The notes: generated by a model not told the origin, from the sequence alone. A DNA stretch of 64,000 nt from Pseudomonadota bacterium (GCA_017860615.1 JAGDMU010000011.1:46394-110393); one strand, 5' to 3'. Counted from the stretch's first letter, positions 41,137 through 52,831 are shown. Translations and numbers: made by a program.

Positions 41137-42972
41137 GTGTATTACTACCATATCGCTCTTTTAAAATCCCCACTTTCGCCTTTAACCTATCGTTCTGAGC
41201 AAAAATTTGAGGTAGGCACTATTGTTGAAGTCTCTCTTTCTAAACGTACCACACAAGGCGTTGTAATTGCCGAAGTTGAGAAACCTGAATTTGACTGCGA
41301 AGCTATCTCTTTTATAGGTAAAGCATTTTATCTTCCCAAAACGCTTGAATTGGCTCGTTTCATCGCTGAGTATTATGTCTGCTCACTTGGTGAAGCGCTG
41401 AGTCTTTTTGTGCCTTATTCCCCAAATGTTTTACCTGTAAAAGAAACAATCACGACAGACATAGAGCTTTCTCCTGAGCAACAAAAGGCGTATGAATTTA
41501 TACAAAAATATCCTACATCACTTCTTTTTGGTGATACGGGAAGTGGAAAAACTGAAATCTATATGAAGCTCTTTGAGCAAACCATCAATGAAGGCAAACA
41601 AGCTATCTTCTTGCTCCCTGAAATTGGGCTGACCCCTCAGATGAAAAACCGCCTCAAACACCATTTTGGAACACACGTTGCCATTTGGCACTCAAAGATT
41701 AGTGCGAAGAAAAAAGAACAGATACTCAGTGAGCTTCAAGAGGGCAAAATTTCCATTATCGCTGGCACGCGTTCAGCACTTTTTTTACCAATTCATAATC
41801 TTGGTTTAATTGTAGTCGATGAAGAGCACGATGAGAGTTACAAGTCGGGCAATCGTCCTCGCTATAATGCTAAAGACTTAGCACTTCTTTTTGGGCAAAA
41901 ACTCGGATGCAAAGTCCTTTTAGGAAGTGCAACGCCCACTTTAGGTAGTTTTCATAAAGTTCCAACTTTTAGGCTTAAGGGTACTTTTTTTGACTCTCGA
42001 AGCTACATTATGTATGATGATGGTGAACATGGGTTAAGTTTCAAGATGACCCAAGCGATCCAAAAAGCGCTGGGTGCCAAAAAGCAAGTCATCGTCTTTT
42101 TACCGACACGCGCGAACTTTAAGTACATTACATGTAAAAGTTGTGGCGCAAATGTGGAGTGCCCCTTTTGTAGCGTTGGGATGAGCATTCATCACAATAT
42201 GAATGCCCTAAAATGCCACTACTGCAACTACACAGAAGTCATTCCTAAAGTATGCCCTAAATGTGGGCATGAGGAGATCGTTGCGACGCGTATGGGGACT
42301 GCGGAAGTAAGTCAAAAACTTAGCGAGCATTTTAAAGAATATGTGGTACAACAGTTTGACCGCGATGAGGTGCGCACCGAAAAACAACTTGCTTCTATTT
42401 TGAGCGACTTTAATGAGCATAAAATCGACATTATGGTGGGTACTCAGATGCTCAGCAAAGGGCATGATTACCACGGTGTTGGGCTTGCTGTCATTCTTGG
42501 CATTGATGCACTTTTAGGAATGAGCGATTTTAGATCGCGCGAAAAAACCTTGGCATTGGTACAACAAATCGCAGGGCGTGCAGGGCGAAAAGGGTATGGA
42601 GAAGTGCTGATTCAGAGTAAAAATAGCGACTTTTTCAAGCACTACTTGAGTGATTTTGAGCAATTTTTAAAGGATGAGTTGGTGTTTCGTAAAGGGCTTT
42701 ATCCTCCGTTTAAAAAGATGCTGAGGCTTATGAGCTCTCACGTTAAAGATGACAAAGCCAAAGTGCTGATCGAAAAAGTGGCGTTGATAGCGCAAAGTTT
42801 TCCGCAGGTTGAAGTGGTAGGATTCGGCAAAGCAAATATCTCAAAAATTGCCAACAAATACCGCTACGAGCTTTTAGCACGCAGTGACTCAAGCAAAGCC
42901 TTACTCGAATTTGCGCATGCTGTAAAACTCTTCCATGTAGAAGCAGATATGGATCCTCTTTCGTTTTCTTAA
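41137..42972 (+). CDS. priA: Primosomal replication protein N' (PriA helicase)
   Basis: [21 protein letters not shown], Zn-binding [13 protein letters not shown]...[18 protein letters not shown]. Confidence 0.96.
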   Translation: MYYYHIALLKSPLSPLTYRSEQKFEVGTIVEVSLSKRTTQGVVIAEVEKPEFDCEAISFIGKAFYLPKTLELARFIAEYYVCSLGEALSLFVPYSPNVLPVKETITTDIELSPEQQKAYEFIQKYPTSLLFGDTGSGKTEIYMKLFEQTINEGKQAIFLLPEIGLTPQMKNRLKHHFGTHVAIWHSKISAKKKEQILSELQEGKISIIAGTRSALFLPIHNLGLIVVDEEHDESYKSGNRPRYNAKDLALLFGQKLGCKVLLGSATPTLGSFHKVPTFRLKGTFFDSRSYIMYDDGEHGLSFKMTQAIQKALGAKKQVIVFLPTRANFKYITCKSCGANVECPFCSVGMSIHHNMNALKCHYCNYTEVIPKVCPKCGHEEIVATRMGTAEVSQKLSEHFKEYVVQQFDRDEVRTEKQLASILSDFNEHKIDIMVGTQMLSKGHDYHGVGLAVILGIDALLGMSDFRSREKTLALVQQIAGRAGRKGYGEVLIQSKNSDFFKHYLSDFEQFLKDELVFRKGLYPPFKKMLRLMSSHVKDDKAKVLIEKVALIAQSFPQVEVVGFGKANISKIANKYRYELLARSDSSKALLEFAHAVKLFHVEADMDPLSFS

Positions 42973-43093
42973 CGTCTTCCTTACACCCCTAAAGCTTCAT
43001 AAAACGTGTTTTATAAGCAATGATGCGTTTTTAACATTAGTTCTTAAATCTACTCGTTGTATAATCTTTATAAAACTATTGTTGGATTTAAAC

Positions 43094-44158
43094 ATGATAA
43101 AACGATACCCAACCAAACAAATTTTTGTTGGCAATGTTCCTGTTGGAGGCAATGCCAAAATACCTGTACAGTCAATGACGTTTTCTAAAACACACGATGT
43201 GGAAGCAACGGTCGATCAAATTCGCCGTTTGCATTTTGCTGGAGCGGATATTGTGCGCTTAGCAGTGCCTGATTATGACGATGCACACGCGCTTAAAGCC
43301 ATCAAAGAGCAGTCGACACTTCCTATCGTTGCGGACATTCACTTTAACTACCGTTTAGCGCTTATCGCCGCTGAAGTGGTGGACTGCATTCGCATCAATC
43401 CTGGTAATATTGGTAATAAAGAGCGTGTCAAAGAGGTTGTTAAAGCGTGTAATGAACGAAACATCCCCATTCGTATTGGTGTGAACAGTGGCAGCTTGGA
43501 AAAAGAGTTCGATGAGAAGTATGGACCTACCGCTAAAGGTATGGTGGAATCGGCTCTGTATAACATCAAATACCTTGAAGACCTTGGCTTTACCAATATG
43601 AAAGTGTCCTTAAAAGCGAGCGACGTGGAGCGTACCGTTGAATCGTACCGTATGCTTCGACCTCTTGTAGAGTATCCATTTCATTTGGGTGTTACAGAAG
43701 CTGGTACACTGTTTCACTCCACGATCAAATCCTCCATCGCGTTGGGTTCTCTTTTGCTCGATGGCATCGGTGACACGTTGAGGGTTTCCATTACTGGCGA
43801 ATTGGAAGAAGAGATCAAAGTAGGGCGCGCTATTTTAAAAGACAGTGGTGTTGAAGCTGAGGGCTTAAACATCATCTCATGCCCTACGTGTGGGCGTTTG
43901 GAAGCTAACCTTGTTAAAGCTGTTGCTGAAGTAGAACGTCGTACCAAGCACATCAAAGCACCTCTTAATATCTCGGTTATGGGATGCGTGGTCAATGCCA
44001 TTGGTGAAGCCAAACATGCTGATGTCGCCATTGCGTTTGGAAAAGGTCAAGGGCTTGTGATGGTTAAAGGCGAAGTCGTGGCAAAACTGAAAGAAGAAGA
44101 CCTCGTCGATAAATTTTTAGAAGCCGTTGAGCTTGCTGCCAAGGAGTACAAAGCATGA
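43094..44158 (+). CDS. ispG: 4-hydroxy-3-methylbut-2-en-1-yl diphosphate synthase
   Basis: [60 protein letters not shown]. Confidence 0.97.
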   Translation: MIKRYPTKQIFVGNVPVGGNAKIPVQSMTFSKTHDVEATVDQIRRLHFAGADIVRLAVPDYDDAHALKAIKEQSTLPIVADIHFNYRLALIAAEVVDCIRINPGNIGNKERVKEVVKACNERNIPIRIGVNSGSLEKEFDEKYGPTAKGMVESALYNIKYLEDLGFTNMKVSLKASDVERTVESYRMLRPLVEYPFHLGVTEAGTLFHSTIKSSIALGSLLLDGIGDTLRVSITGELEEEIKVGRAILKDSGVEAEGLNIISCPTCGRLEANLVKAVAEVERRTKHIKAPLNISVMGCVVNAIGEAKHADVAIAFGKGQGLVMVKGEVVAKLKEEDLVDKFLEAVELAAKEYKA

Positions 44159-45585
44159 GCAATCTGCACAATGTTAACATAGAGCGCTCGGTTCTTAGCT
44201 CCATTTTATTTAATCCTGCGACATTTGAAGATATCGCTGCGGTCATTAGCGCGAAAGATTTTTATTTGCCGAGTCATCGTTACATTTACGAAGCGATGGA
44301 GGCATGTGAGAGAGAAGACTTGCCGATTGATGAGGAGTTCATCAAGAAAAAGCTGAACCAGCAAGGGCGTTTTGATGAAGATGCGATGCTGGAGATTCTC
44401 TCCACCAATCCTCTACCTGCCACCAAAGCGTATGTGGAAGAGATTCGTGAAAAGGCGATCAAGCGTGAGTTGGTGCAACTGACCAGCGATATCAAAGAGA
44501 TCGCAGTTGAGAAAGATTTACCATCGAATGAAGTGGTTGATCTGGTGCAACAAAAACTTTATCAAATCACCCAAGAAAGCGGTAGCAAGGAGTTTCGTGA
44601 ATCACCTGAGATGACCCATGCGACCATCGCACACATCCATGAGATGAAAAAGCGTGGAAATTCTGGCGTTGTTGGTGTCGATACAGGCTTTGCAGAGCTT
44701 AACCGTCTTACAACAGGCTTTGGTGAGGGCGATCTCATCATCGTTGCAGCACGTCCAGCGATGGGAAAAACGGCTTTTTGTTTGAATTTGGCGCAAAATG
44801 CGTTAGATCGAGGCAAAGGCGTTGCGATTTTTTCCCTTGAAATGCCAGCAGAGCAGTTGATGCTCAGGATGCTCAGTGCAAAGACTTCCATACCGCTTCA
44901 AAAGCTCAAAGTAGGCGACATGGGCGATGAACAGTGGGGAAGGCTTACCAATGCGGCAGATGAGATGAGCAAGCGAAAATTTTTCGTTGACGACAACGGC
45001 TCTGTGGACATTCATAAAGTCAGAGCAAAGCTTCGAAAGCTCAAATCGCAACATCCTGAAATCTCACTGGCGATCATCGACTACTTACAGTTGATGAGTT
45101 CATCTGGTACGAGAGACAGGCATATTGAAGTAAGTGATATTAGCCGTGGACTTAAGCTTTTAGCCAGAGAGTTAAACATTCCTATCATCGCTCTTTCTCA
45201 GCTTAACCGTGGTTTGGAAGCCAGAAGCGATAAGAGACCAATGCTCAGCGACCTTAGAGAGTCTGGTGCCATCGAGCAAGATGCTGATATGATCTTATTT
45301 GTTTACCGTGATGATGTTTACCGAGTGCGTGAAGAGAAAGAGAAAGAGCAGAAAGCCAGAACTGAAGGGAAAGAGTACAAAAGTGACTTTTTTGAAAAAC
45401 CTGAAGAGTTAGCCGAAGTTATCGTTGGTAAAAATAGAAATGGTCCTGTAGGTGTTGCCAACCTTATCTTTCAAAAAGCGTGTACTCGCTTTGTGGATGG
45501 CGGGAAAAATTCTATTCCAATCGAAGTCGTTCAGTACAATGCCTCTATCTCTCAAGAGGCGAAGATAAGCTTGCCTCCGCTATAA
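44155..45585 (+). CDS. dnaB: Replicative DNA helicase
   Basis: [52 protein letters not shown]. Confidence 0.97.
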   Translation: MSNLHNVNIERSVLSSILFNPATFEDIAAVISAKDFYLPSHRYIYEAMEACEREDLPIDEEFIKKKLNQQGRFDEDAMLEILSTNPLPATKAYVEEIREKAIKRELVQLTSDIKEIAVEKDLPSNEVVDLVQQKLYQITQESGSKEFRESPEMTHATIAHIHEMKKRGNSGVVGVDTGFAELNRLTTGFGEGDLIIVAARPAMGKTAFCLNLAQNALDRGKGVAIFSLEMPAEQLMLRMLSAKTSIPLQKLKVGDMGDEQWGRLTNAADEMSKRKFFVDDNGSVDIHKVRAKLRKLKSQHPEISLAIIDYLQLMSSSGTRDRHIEVSDISRGLKLLARELNIPIIALSQLNRGLEARSDKRPMLSDLRESGAIEQDADMILFVYRDDVYRVREEKEKEQKARTEGKEYKSDFFEKPEELAEVIVGKNRNGPVGVANLIFQKACTRFVDGGKNSIPIEVVQYNASISQEAKISLPPL

Positions 45586-45589
45586 CAAC

Positions 45590-46852
45590 ATGTTAAATGT
45601 ACCACTCTTTGTCAGCAAAAAGGAATTTTTTCTGACACTGATCGTGGTACTCTGTATTGCGTTTCTCTCTCTTTTGATAGAATTTTATCACTTCACAAAA
45701 CTGACTAAATCACCTGTATATTTAAGCAAAGCTACGGTACAAAATCATTATGCTAAAACGAATGAAAAAGGGCGAACGTATGATGTATTCAAGCTTAAAC
45801 TCGATGACCTAGGTGTGGAGATATACACCACATCATGGCGTGTATCTTCTATTCCTATTAAAAGTCGTGTCAAAGTAAAGCTAAAAGTAGACAAAATAAC
45901 GTTTTATGATTACCTCAAAGGTTTTTATGCACCTTCTTTATCATTGTATGAAATTTACGAAGATGATCCACCGTTTGATGTAAAGCCACTCTATCGTTGG
46001 ATCGACAATCAACATGAAAATGAAAAGATAGCAGAGCTTTATAAAACACTTCTCTTTGCAACACCCATTTCCAAAGAGCTTCGGGAGGAAGTCCAAAAAT
46101 GGGGCATTTCGCATCTCATCGCGATCAGTGGTTACAATGTCGGTGTTATCTCATTTCTGCTTTTCTTTTTTCTAAAGCCACTGTATCAATTCTTTCAAAG
46201 CCGTTATTTTCCCTATCGTAATGCGACAGCAGATTTAACAATAGTCGTACTTGTTGTGTTGTTTGCTTATATGGTTGTCATCGACTTTGTACCATCGTTT
46301 TTAAGGGCATTTGCGATGAGTGTTTTAGGATTTTTCTTCTATTCGAGGGGCATTAAAGTTCTCTCTTTTGAGACATTAGGGCTCACAACATTAGGGCTTT
46401 TAGCGCTTTTCCCAAGCCTTGTTTTTTCACTCTCTTTTTGGTTTTCGGTTGCAGGAGTGTTTTATCTGTTTCTCTCTTTGCACCATTTTTCGCATCTCAA
46501 TCGCTGGGTATTGCTAGGAATAATTGATTTAGGCGTGTTTCTTTTGATGGTACCTGTTGTGCATACTTTTTTTTCTGTCTTTACCTTTTTACAACTCAGC
46601 TCACCCTTAACCAGTTTGGTGTTTATTGGCTTTTATCCCTTAGGACTTTTTTTGCATCTTATAAACTTTGGTGGCATTTTTGATGCGTATTTACTCTCAT
46701 TTTTGGCAGTAGAAACACACTCGTATGCGCTTGTTTTTCCATGGTGGATTTTGGTTTTGTATGTGAGCGTTTCATTGCTAGCCATACGTTACAAAGCAGC
46801 ACTTTATGCTTGTTTAGGCTTTGCTTTTTTCAGTCTCTTTTTCATTCAATAA
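45590..46852 (+). CDS. comEC: ComEC/Rec2 family competence protein
   Basis: Multi-TM; LAISGYNVGVISFLLFF motif; downstream of dnaB. Confidence 0.85.
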   Translation: MLNVPLFVSKKEFFLTLIVVLCIAFLSLLIEFYHFTKLTKSPVYLSKATVQNHYAKTNEKGRTYDVFKLKLDDLGVEIYTTSWRVSSIPIKSRVKVKLKVDKITFYDYLKGFYAPSLSLYEIYEDDPPFDVKPLYRWIDNQHENEKIAELYKTLLFATPISKELREEVQKWGISHLIAISGYNVGVISFLLFFFLKPLYQFFQSRYFPYRNATADLTIVVLVVLFAYMVVIDFVPSFLRAFAMSVLGFFFYSRGIKVLSFETLGLTTLGLLALFPSLVFSLSFWFSVAGVFYLFLSLHHFSHLNRWVLLGIIDLGVFLLMVPVVHTFFSVFTFLQLSSPLTSLVFIGFYPLGLFLHLINFGGIFDAYLLSFLAVETHSYALVFPWWILVLYVSVSLLAIRYKAALYACLGFAFFSLFFIQ

Positions 46853-47617
46853 AAAGCAAAATTTCAAACCATACAGATAGATAAACCATGAAAAATAGAT
46901 CCAGAGGAAGAAGAAAAGCAGAATGCTAAAAGAGCCATAGATGCTTAGATAGGTTTTGTTATACGTCACATAATAGACAAAAAGGATTTTAGAAACATAC
47001 CAAAACAGTGAAGCTACAAAAGAGGAAAGTAGGGCACTTTTAAGATGGATTTTGGTTTTCGCGGAGACAATATACATAATAAAATACAAAAGCCAAACAA
47101 TCAAATAGGGTGAAAAACGTACCAAATTAATCGAACTGGTAACATCGCTTTTATCTAAAAATTCTTGCACCACAGCAGAGCTGTAAAAAAAGATGATAAG
47201 TCCAAGTGGCATAAGGGTTACCATCGTCCAGTATGTCGAGAGTGCTTCCCAAAAACTGCGTGAGGGAATTTCGAAGATTTTACTGACAATTTTTTCATAA
47301 TCTAAAAAGAACATAACGGAGATGTAAAGTACAAAGATGACACCAACAACGCCCATATTGCCTGTATTTGCCATAAAGTCGCGTAAGTAGTGGATCATCA
47401 CATCTTGTTGGGTGGGAATAAGAGAGCTAAAGATAAATGATTGCAGTTTTTCATAGTAAACCTCAAAAAGAGGCATTTTGGTGAAAATGCTAAAGGTAAT
47501 AAGTAGAATAGGGATAAGCGCTAAAATCGTGTGAAAACTCAGCGAAGAGGCGTAGTGTGCAAGTTCTACGTCTCTAAGTCTTTTAAAAAATTCAATACAA
47601 TTTTTAGCGCTTAGCAC
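46814..47617 (-). CDS. YihY/BrkB family inner membrane protein
   Basis: DVELAHYASSLSFHTILALIPILLITFSIF; about 6 TM segments. Confidence 0.88.
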   Translation of the reverse strand: MLSAKNCIEFFKRLRDVELAHYASSLSFHTILALIPILLITFSIFTKMPLFEVYYEKLQSFIFSSLIPTQQDVMIHYLRDFMANTGNMGVVGVIFVLYISVMFFLDYEKIVSKIFEIPSRSFWEALSTYWTMVTLMPLGLIIFFYSSAVVQEFLDKSDVTSSINLVRFSPYLIVWLLYFIMYIVSAKTKIHLKSALLSSFVASLFWYVSKILFVYYVTYNKTYLSIYGSFSILLFFFLWIYFSWFIYLYGLKFCFLLNEKETEKSKA

Positions 47618-48997
47618 CTAAAGTCCCATTTTGGCAGGGTTTAAAATATTGTTAGGATCAAATGCTTTTTTGATAGAACGGAACAGTTCCATCTCACCCC
47701 CAGAAAACGCTAAGTGCATAAATGGCGCTTTACTCAGTCCTATGCCGTGTTCACCGCTTAAAGTTCCACCTAGAGCAACCGTTGCTTTGAATATCTCTTC
47801 AATCGCATGATGCCCAATCTCAAGTTGCTTTGGATCGCTTCCATCGACCATAACATTGGTGTGAACATTGCCATCGCCCGTGTGCCCAAAGCATGGTACA
47901 GTGACATTGTATTTTTTAGCGATAATGCCAATTTCTTTAAGAAGTGCAGGAAGTTTACTGCGAGGAACAGTGATGTCTTCGTTCAATTTTTTACTACCGT
48001 AGATGGTAATGGATTGGCTGGCATTACGACGTGCGAACCAAAGATTTTTAGATTCTTCTGGCGTTTCTGCTCGTTTAAAACCACTGCATCCATTTTCAGC
48101 AAAAGCTTTTTCAATGACATCAAGTTGTTTTGTAAGCTCTTCTTGTGAATTGCCATCGACATCGGTGATCAAAATCGCACCTGCATCAACAGGCAATCCT
48201 TTGTTAAATTTTTGTTCAACCGCTCTAATGGAGTAGTTATCCAAAAACTCCATAGCTACAGGTGTAACACCTGCTGCCATAGTTTTATAAACAGCGTTCA
48301 TAGCATCATCAACACTTGGGAAAATACCCATAGCTGTTTGTGCCATTTTAGGTTTAGCGATAAGTTTTAGCGTGATTTCAGTAATGCACGCAAGTGTTCC
48401 TTCGCTAGCGATGATAATACCAGCGATGTTATAACCCGCAACGTCCTTAATCGTACGCTTTCCAGCACGAATGATCTCGCCATTTGGCAAAACTGCACGA
48501 AGTGCCATGACGTAATCTTTGGTAATGCCGTATTTTGCAGCACGCATACCACCAGCGTTTTCACTAACATTGCCACCGATGGTTGAGTACTCTTCACTGG
48601 CAGGATCTGGTGGATAAAAAAGACCTTTGGCTTCGACTGCTTTTTGCAATGCCATGTTAATGACACCTGGTTGCACCACCGCAACCATATTTTCCATATC
48701 GATCTCTAATATCTTGTTCATATGTTTTTCAAATGCTAAGATAATGCCACCATTTGCAGGTAAAGAACCCCCTGTAAAGCCGCTACCCGCACCTCGAGGT
48801 GTGATGACGATACGGTGTTCGTTACAGTATTTTAGGATATTGCTGACATCGTTTTCATCTCTTGGAAACAAAACAGCATCAGGCTCATAGCGTGTGCGTG
48901 TTGCGTCATAACAATAGGCAATAAGGTGCGCTTTGTCGTCATAAACGTTGTCAGTTCCTAAAAGGTTTTTAAAATAATCAATATGTTTTATTTCCAT
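47618..48997 (-). CDS. glcD: FAD-linked oxidase, GlcD/D-lactate dehydrogenase-like
   Basis: TPRGAGSGFTGGSLPANGGII, NVSENAGGMRAAKYGITKDYV, GEHGIGLSKAPFM. Confidence 0.92.
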   Translation of the reverse strand: MEIKHIDYFKNLLGTDNVYDDKAHLIAYCYDATRTRYEPDAVLFPRDENDVSNILKYCNEHRIVITPRGAGSGFTGGSLPANGGIILAFEKHMNKILEIDMENMVAVVQPGVINMALQKAVEAKGLFYPPDPASEEYSTIGGNVSENAGGMRAAKYGITKDYVMALRAVLPNGEIIRAGKRTIKDVAGYNIAGIIIASEGTLACITEITLKLIAKPKMAQTAMGIFPSVDDAMNAVYKTMAAGVTPVAMEFLDNYSIRAVEQKFNKGLPVDAGAILITDVDGNSQEELTKQLDVIEKAFAENGCSGFKRAETPEESKNLWFARRNASQSITIYGSKKLNEDITVPRSKLPALLKEIGIIAKKYNVTVPCFGHTGDGNVHTNVMVDGSDPKQLEIGHHAIEEIFKATVALGGTLSGEHGIGLSKAPFMHLAFSGGEMELFRSIKKAFDPNNILNPAKMGL

Positions 48998-49797
48998 TGG
49001 CTGTCTTTTCTTTCTACAATATCAAATGGTAAATTCATGATAACGCCATCTATACCAGCCCCTTTGAGTGTATTGGTTTGTCCCAAAAGATAAGCGTAGT
49101 AGTTGTTATAGTCTGAAATTTTTGAACTATCCCAACTAAACCAAGAGGAGTCAACTTGTTTATTGATACGTGAATAGAATGGAAGTTCTGGCTCTCCACC
49201 GTTTTTGACATCAATGCTTTGAACAATACGAAAGTTATGGCAATCCACAAAATACCCTTTGTTTTCAATACCAAAGAAAATGATGGATGCGGCATTTTGA
49301 TAACATGCTTGCTGGAAGATTTTTTTATCTGGATTTGGACGGTATAATTTTGCTAAGTAAGCAGCAACGACATCAGGGTGAATCCATGTAATAGTGTTAA
49401 ATTTTTTAGTGACTTCATTAAAGGTATTTTGATTTGGAACGACGATAAGTGCGCGATCATAAAGATAGTTGATCGTAACTTGATCACCGACAACAGGTTT
49501 AATACCTGTATCAGGGAATGCACCTTGAGAAAGCATTTCAAATTTTTCGATTTTTAAAACTGCTTTTGTCCCATCTTTGCTTACAACATCTACGCGTGCA
49601 ATAATAGTAGTGTGTTTTTCATCAAATTTATGGCTCACAATACCACTGGCACCGACGACAAATTCTGGTGAATCAGTGATCACGATTTGTTTTTCATTTG
49701 CTTCTAAAACGGTTGTTTTAAATTCTTTAAAAAAAGATTGAGCCTGGGCAAAAGAGCCAAACAAAAACAGACACATAACCAAAAATAGCTTGTTCAA
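48988..49797 (-). CDS. PgbA-like (plasminogen-binding N-terminal domain) secreted protein
   Basis: Signal peptide MNKLFLVMCLFLFGSFAQA; position next to glcD and a Csd3-like peptidase as in H. pylori (from memory). Confidence 0.65.
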   Translation of the reverse strand: MNKLFLVMCLFLFGSFAQAQSFFKEFKTTVLEANEKQIVITDSPEFVVGASGIVSHKFDEKHTTIIARVDVVSKDGTKAVLKIEKFEMLSQGAFPDTGIKPVVGDQVTINYLYDRALIVVPNQNTFNEVTKKFNTITWIHPDVVAAYLAKLYRPNPDKKIFQQACYQNAASIIFFGIENKGYFVDCHNFRIVQSIDVKNGGEPELPFYSRINKQVDSSWFSWDSSKISDYNNYYAYLLGQTNTLKGAGIDGVIMNLPFDIVERKDSQWK

Positions 49798-49954
49798 CGG
49801 GAACTCCTTGAAGGGTACAAAACACCCCTTTTATTTTTATGAGAGTGATTATACTATAACTGTTTTAAAAAAACTTATTTTTATCTAAAGAGAGTCTTTT
49901 AGGCATTTTGTAAGATTTGTTCCGCTAAAATCGAAAAAGAACTAGGGGGTGTAA

Positions 49955-51127
49955 ATGGCAAAATTCATCATAATATTATCTCTTTTTTTATCGTTTGCAT
50001 CTGCTTCATATGTTGAAGAGTTGAAGTGGCCAAAAGGAGAAACATTTCTGACATTTTTAGAGAAAAACCATTTGCCTCAGACTATTTACTATACATTAGA
50101 CAAAGAAGAACAAGAGCTTGCTGCGGAAATTGTAGCGGGCGTTAAGTATCAGGTTCTCAAAAGTGAAGACAATCAACTCGAACAAGTCTTAATTCCTATT
50201 GGTGAAGAGCTTCAAATGCATCTTAAGAAAAAAGATGACAAATTTATTATGGAAATCACGCCTATTATGCTTCAAAGTGAGAAGCGCACAGTTGCCATTG
50301 AAATTCACAACTCTCCTTATGTTGATATCCTAAATGCCACAAATAGTTATGGTTTAGCCAATGAATTTGCTCAGTCCTTTAAAGGAGAAGTCAATCTTCG
50401 AAATCTTCAAAAAGGCGATAAATTGGTACTTTTATATCAACAAAAGCGTCGCTTAGGCAGACCATTTGGCTCTATCAAAATAGATGTTTCTATGATTGAA
50501 ACAGCGAAAAAGAAAAACTATATTTTCTTTTATAAAGAGAACTATTATGATGCTAAAGGGCAAGAACTCACCAGTTTTTTACTGGCAAATCCTGTTAATT
50601 ATACACGTGTTTCATCACCATTTACTCAAAACAGATGGCATCCTATTTTACAAAAGTACCGTGCACATTTAGGTATTGACTATGCCGCTAGTGTTGGTAC
50701 GCCTGTCAAGGCTGCTGGCAATGGAAAAGTGTTGTTTGTTGGGGAAAAAGGAGGGTACGGCAATACCATCGAAGTGAGTCATGACAGCAGTTATAAAACA
50801 CTGTATGCCCATCTAAATGGTTTTGCTAGAGGACTGCGTGGTGGTCAAGGTGTCAAACAAGGGCAAGTGATCGGCTATGTAGGCAATACAGGGCTTAGCA
50901 GTGGACCACATTTACATTTTGGTTTGTATCGTAGTAACGTAGCGATTAATCCTGCCAGTGTTGTGAAAATTGCAAAAAGTGCTTTGGGTGGTAATGAACT
51001 TAAAGCCTTTATAAACTATACTAATGATCTTAGAAAAAAAGTTGAAAATGCCCTTGAAAGTGATGTTTCGCCATTTAGAGAAGAGAATTTTAATCTCGCT
51101 TATCCTTTTGAAAGAAAGCAGAGTTAG
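49955..51127 (+). CDS. M23 family peptidoglycan peptidase, Csd3/HdpA-like
   Basis: Signal peptide; HLGIDYAASVGTPVKAAGNGKVLFVGEKGGYGN, GLSSGPHLHFGLYR. Confidence 0.9.
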   Translation: MAKFIIILSLFLSFASASYVEELKWPKGETFLTFLEKNHLPQTIYYTLDKEEQELAAEIVAGVKYQVLKSEDNQLEQVLIPIGEELQMHLKKKDDKFIMEITPIMLQSEKRTVAIEIHNSPYVDILNATNSYGLANEFAQSFKGEVNLRNLQKGDKLVLLYQQKRRLGRPFGSIKIDVSMIETAKKKNYIFFYKENYYDAKGQELTSFLLANPVNYTRVSSPFTQNRWHPILQKYRAHLGIDYAASVGTPVKAAGNGKVLFVGEKGGYGNTIEVSHDSSYKTLYAHLNGFARGLRGGQGVKQGQVIGYVGNTGLSSGPHLHFGLYRSNVAINPASVVKIAKSALGGNELKAFINYTNDLRKKVENALESDVSPFREENFNLAYPFERKQS

Positions 51128-51172
51128 TCTTTATCTGTAAACAAGATGAAACTGTTTTGCGATACAATAAAG

Positions 51173-51198
51173 TTCTTGCAAAAAAGCAAGAATTTTTT
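51173..51198 (+). terminator. Intrinsic terminator
   Basis: TTCTTGC-AAAAAA-GCAAGAA followed by T6. Confidence 0.85.
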
Positions 51199-51265
51199 GC
51201 CTCAAATGAGGCAAACTTGAGCGCCATATCGGCGAGCATAGCTTTTTTGGCTTTGCTTAAGAAGT
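51199..51265. repeat. Dispersed intergenic two-hairpin element, copy A
   Basis: GCCTCAAATGAGGCAAACTTGAGCGCCATATCGGCGAGCATAGCTTTTTTGGCTTTGCTTAAGAAG; aligns with 63788-63853. Confidence 0.7.
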
Positions 51266-51292
51266 GTAATAAATGATCAAAAAGAGTCTGCC

Positions 51293-52255
51293 ATGATACG
51301 ATGTTTTTTTAGAAATAGTAACAAACTTGAAGTTATCACTGACCTCAGTGAATTTGAGGACAATGAAGACAAAAAGAGTAAAGTTGTTTGGCTTGATATG
51401 CTCCTTCCTACCAGCGAAGAGATCGTATTTGTGGAGAAGACGTTTGGCATAGATTTCCCGACAAAACAAGAATCTGAAGAGATCGAGATAAGTTCTCGTT
51501 ATTGGGAAGAAGATAAAAAGATCGAGATCAACAGTTTTTTCTTGATTACCAATGAAGACAGCGCGCACAACGAAACGGTTTCGTTCATTCTCCAAGGCAA
51601 TCTTCTCATCTCCATTCGTTATAAAGAACTTAAAACCTTTGAAGAATTTAGTAAGCGTTTTTACTATGCTCCTCGTGAATTTAAAAACGGTTACTACATC
51701 TTTTCACAGCTTTTAGACATCAGAATCGACGCGGATGCTGACATCATCGAAAAGCTTTCCAAGGACATTACGCGTTTACGTAAACACGTTTTTACGGACT
51801 ATACCAATGATGATGAAGAGATGTTGGAAAAGATCTCCTCTTTTGAAGATTTGAACATGAATATCCGTGAAAACCTTATGGATAAACAGCGCATCTTAAC
51901 CTCGTTTTTAAAGTCAAACAAATACGAAGACACCTCGCTTCGTGGCGACATTGTCATTATGCTTAAAGATATTAAGTCCTTGATCGACTATACTGAGTTC
52001 AATTTTGAAAGACTTGACTACTTGCAAAACATCTTCGTGGGTGTTTTGAACATTGAGCAAAATAAAGTCATCAAAATCTTTACCATTATGAACGTCATCT
52101 TCCTACCACCAACGCTGATCGCAAGCATCTATGGTATGAACTTTAGAGTTTTACCTGAACTTGACTGGCAGTATGGCTATGCTTTTTCGCTTGTCTTGAT
52201 GGCACTTTCTGCGATCACTCCGATTGCACTTTTCAAGAAAAAAGGCTGGATTTAG
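51293..52255 (+). CDS. corA: CorA-family Mg2+/Co2+ transporter
   Basis: C-terminal two TMs with signature IYGMNF; 320 aa. Confidence 0.93.
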   Translation: MIRCFFRNSNKLEVITDLSEFEDNEDKKSKVVWLDMLLPTSEEIVFVEKTFGIDFPTKQESEEIEISSRYWEEDKKIEINSFFLITNEDSAHNETVSFILQGNLLISIRYKELKTFEEFSKRFYYAPREFKNGYYIFSQLLDIRIDADADIIEKLSKDITRLRKHVFTDYTNDDEEMLEKISSFEDLNMNIRENLMDKQRILTSFLKSNKYEDTSLRGDIVIMLKDIKSLIDYTEFNFERLDYLQNIFVGVLNIEQNKVIKIFTIMNVIFLPPTLIASIYGMNFRVLPELDWQYGYAFSLVLMALSAITPIALFKKKGWI

Positions 52256-52258
52256 CGC

Positions 52259-52831
52259 ATGAAACATACGATAGAAGTGCTTAAAATCGAAGAGTGTGTT
52301 CACTCAGAGTACATCAAGCCCAAAAGTATGTACTACTTGCACAACAGCGTTGAAAAGCGCTGGGACATCGTCGATACGCACAATAGCGTCGCCATTTTGC
52401 TTTATCACAAAGAGTTAGACTCTTTTGTCTTTGTTAAACAGTTTCGCCCTTCCATCTATGTCAAAAACAGAGATGGCTTCACGTATGAACTCTGTGCAGG
52501 CATCGTCGATAAAGACAAAACCCTCATCGAGATCGCCAAAGAAGAGGTCTTAGAAGAGACGGGTTATGATGTCCCGCTTGAAAAATTAGAGAAAATCTCC
52601 TCATTTTACACTGCTGTGGGCTTTGCAGGCGGACGTCAAACCCTGTACTACGCCGTGCTCGATGATAGCATGAAAGTAGACGAAGGTGGTGGCATCGACA
52701 ACGAAAACATTGAAGTCATCTACCTCAAACGTGAAGAAACGCTAGAGTTTATGTTCGATGAGAGCATCGCCACCACATCAGGCTTGATGTTCGCGCTGAT
52801 GTGGTACTTTAGGAATAATGAAATTAAATAA
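52259..52831 (+). CDS. NUDIX hydrolase (nucleoside-diphosphate-sugar type)
   Basis: ELCAGIVDKDKTLIEIAKEEVLEETGYDV Nudix box. Confidence 0.88.
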   Translation: MKHTIEVLKIEECVHSEYIKPKSMYYLHNSVEKRWDIVDTHNSVAILLYHKELDSFVFVKQFRPSIYVKNRDGFTYELCAGIVDKDKTLIEIAKEEVLEETGYDVPLEKLEKISSFYTAVGFAGGRQTLYYAVLDDSMKVDEGGGIDNENIEVIYLKREETLEFMFDESIATTSGLMFALMWYFRNNEIK

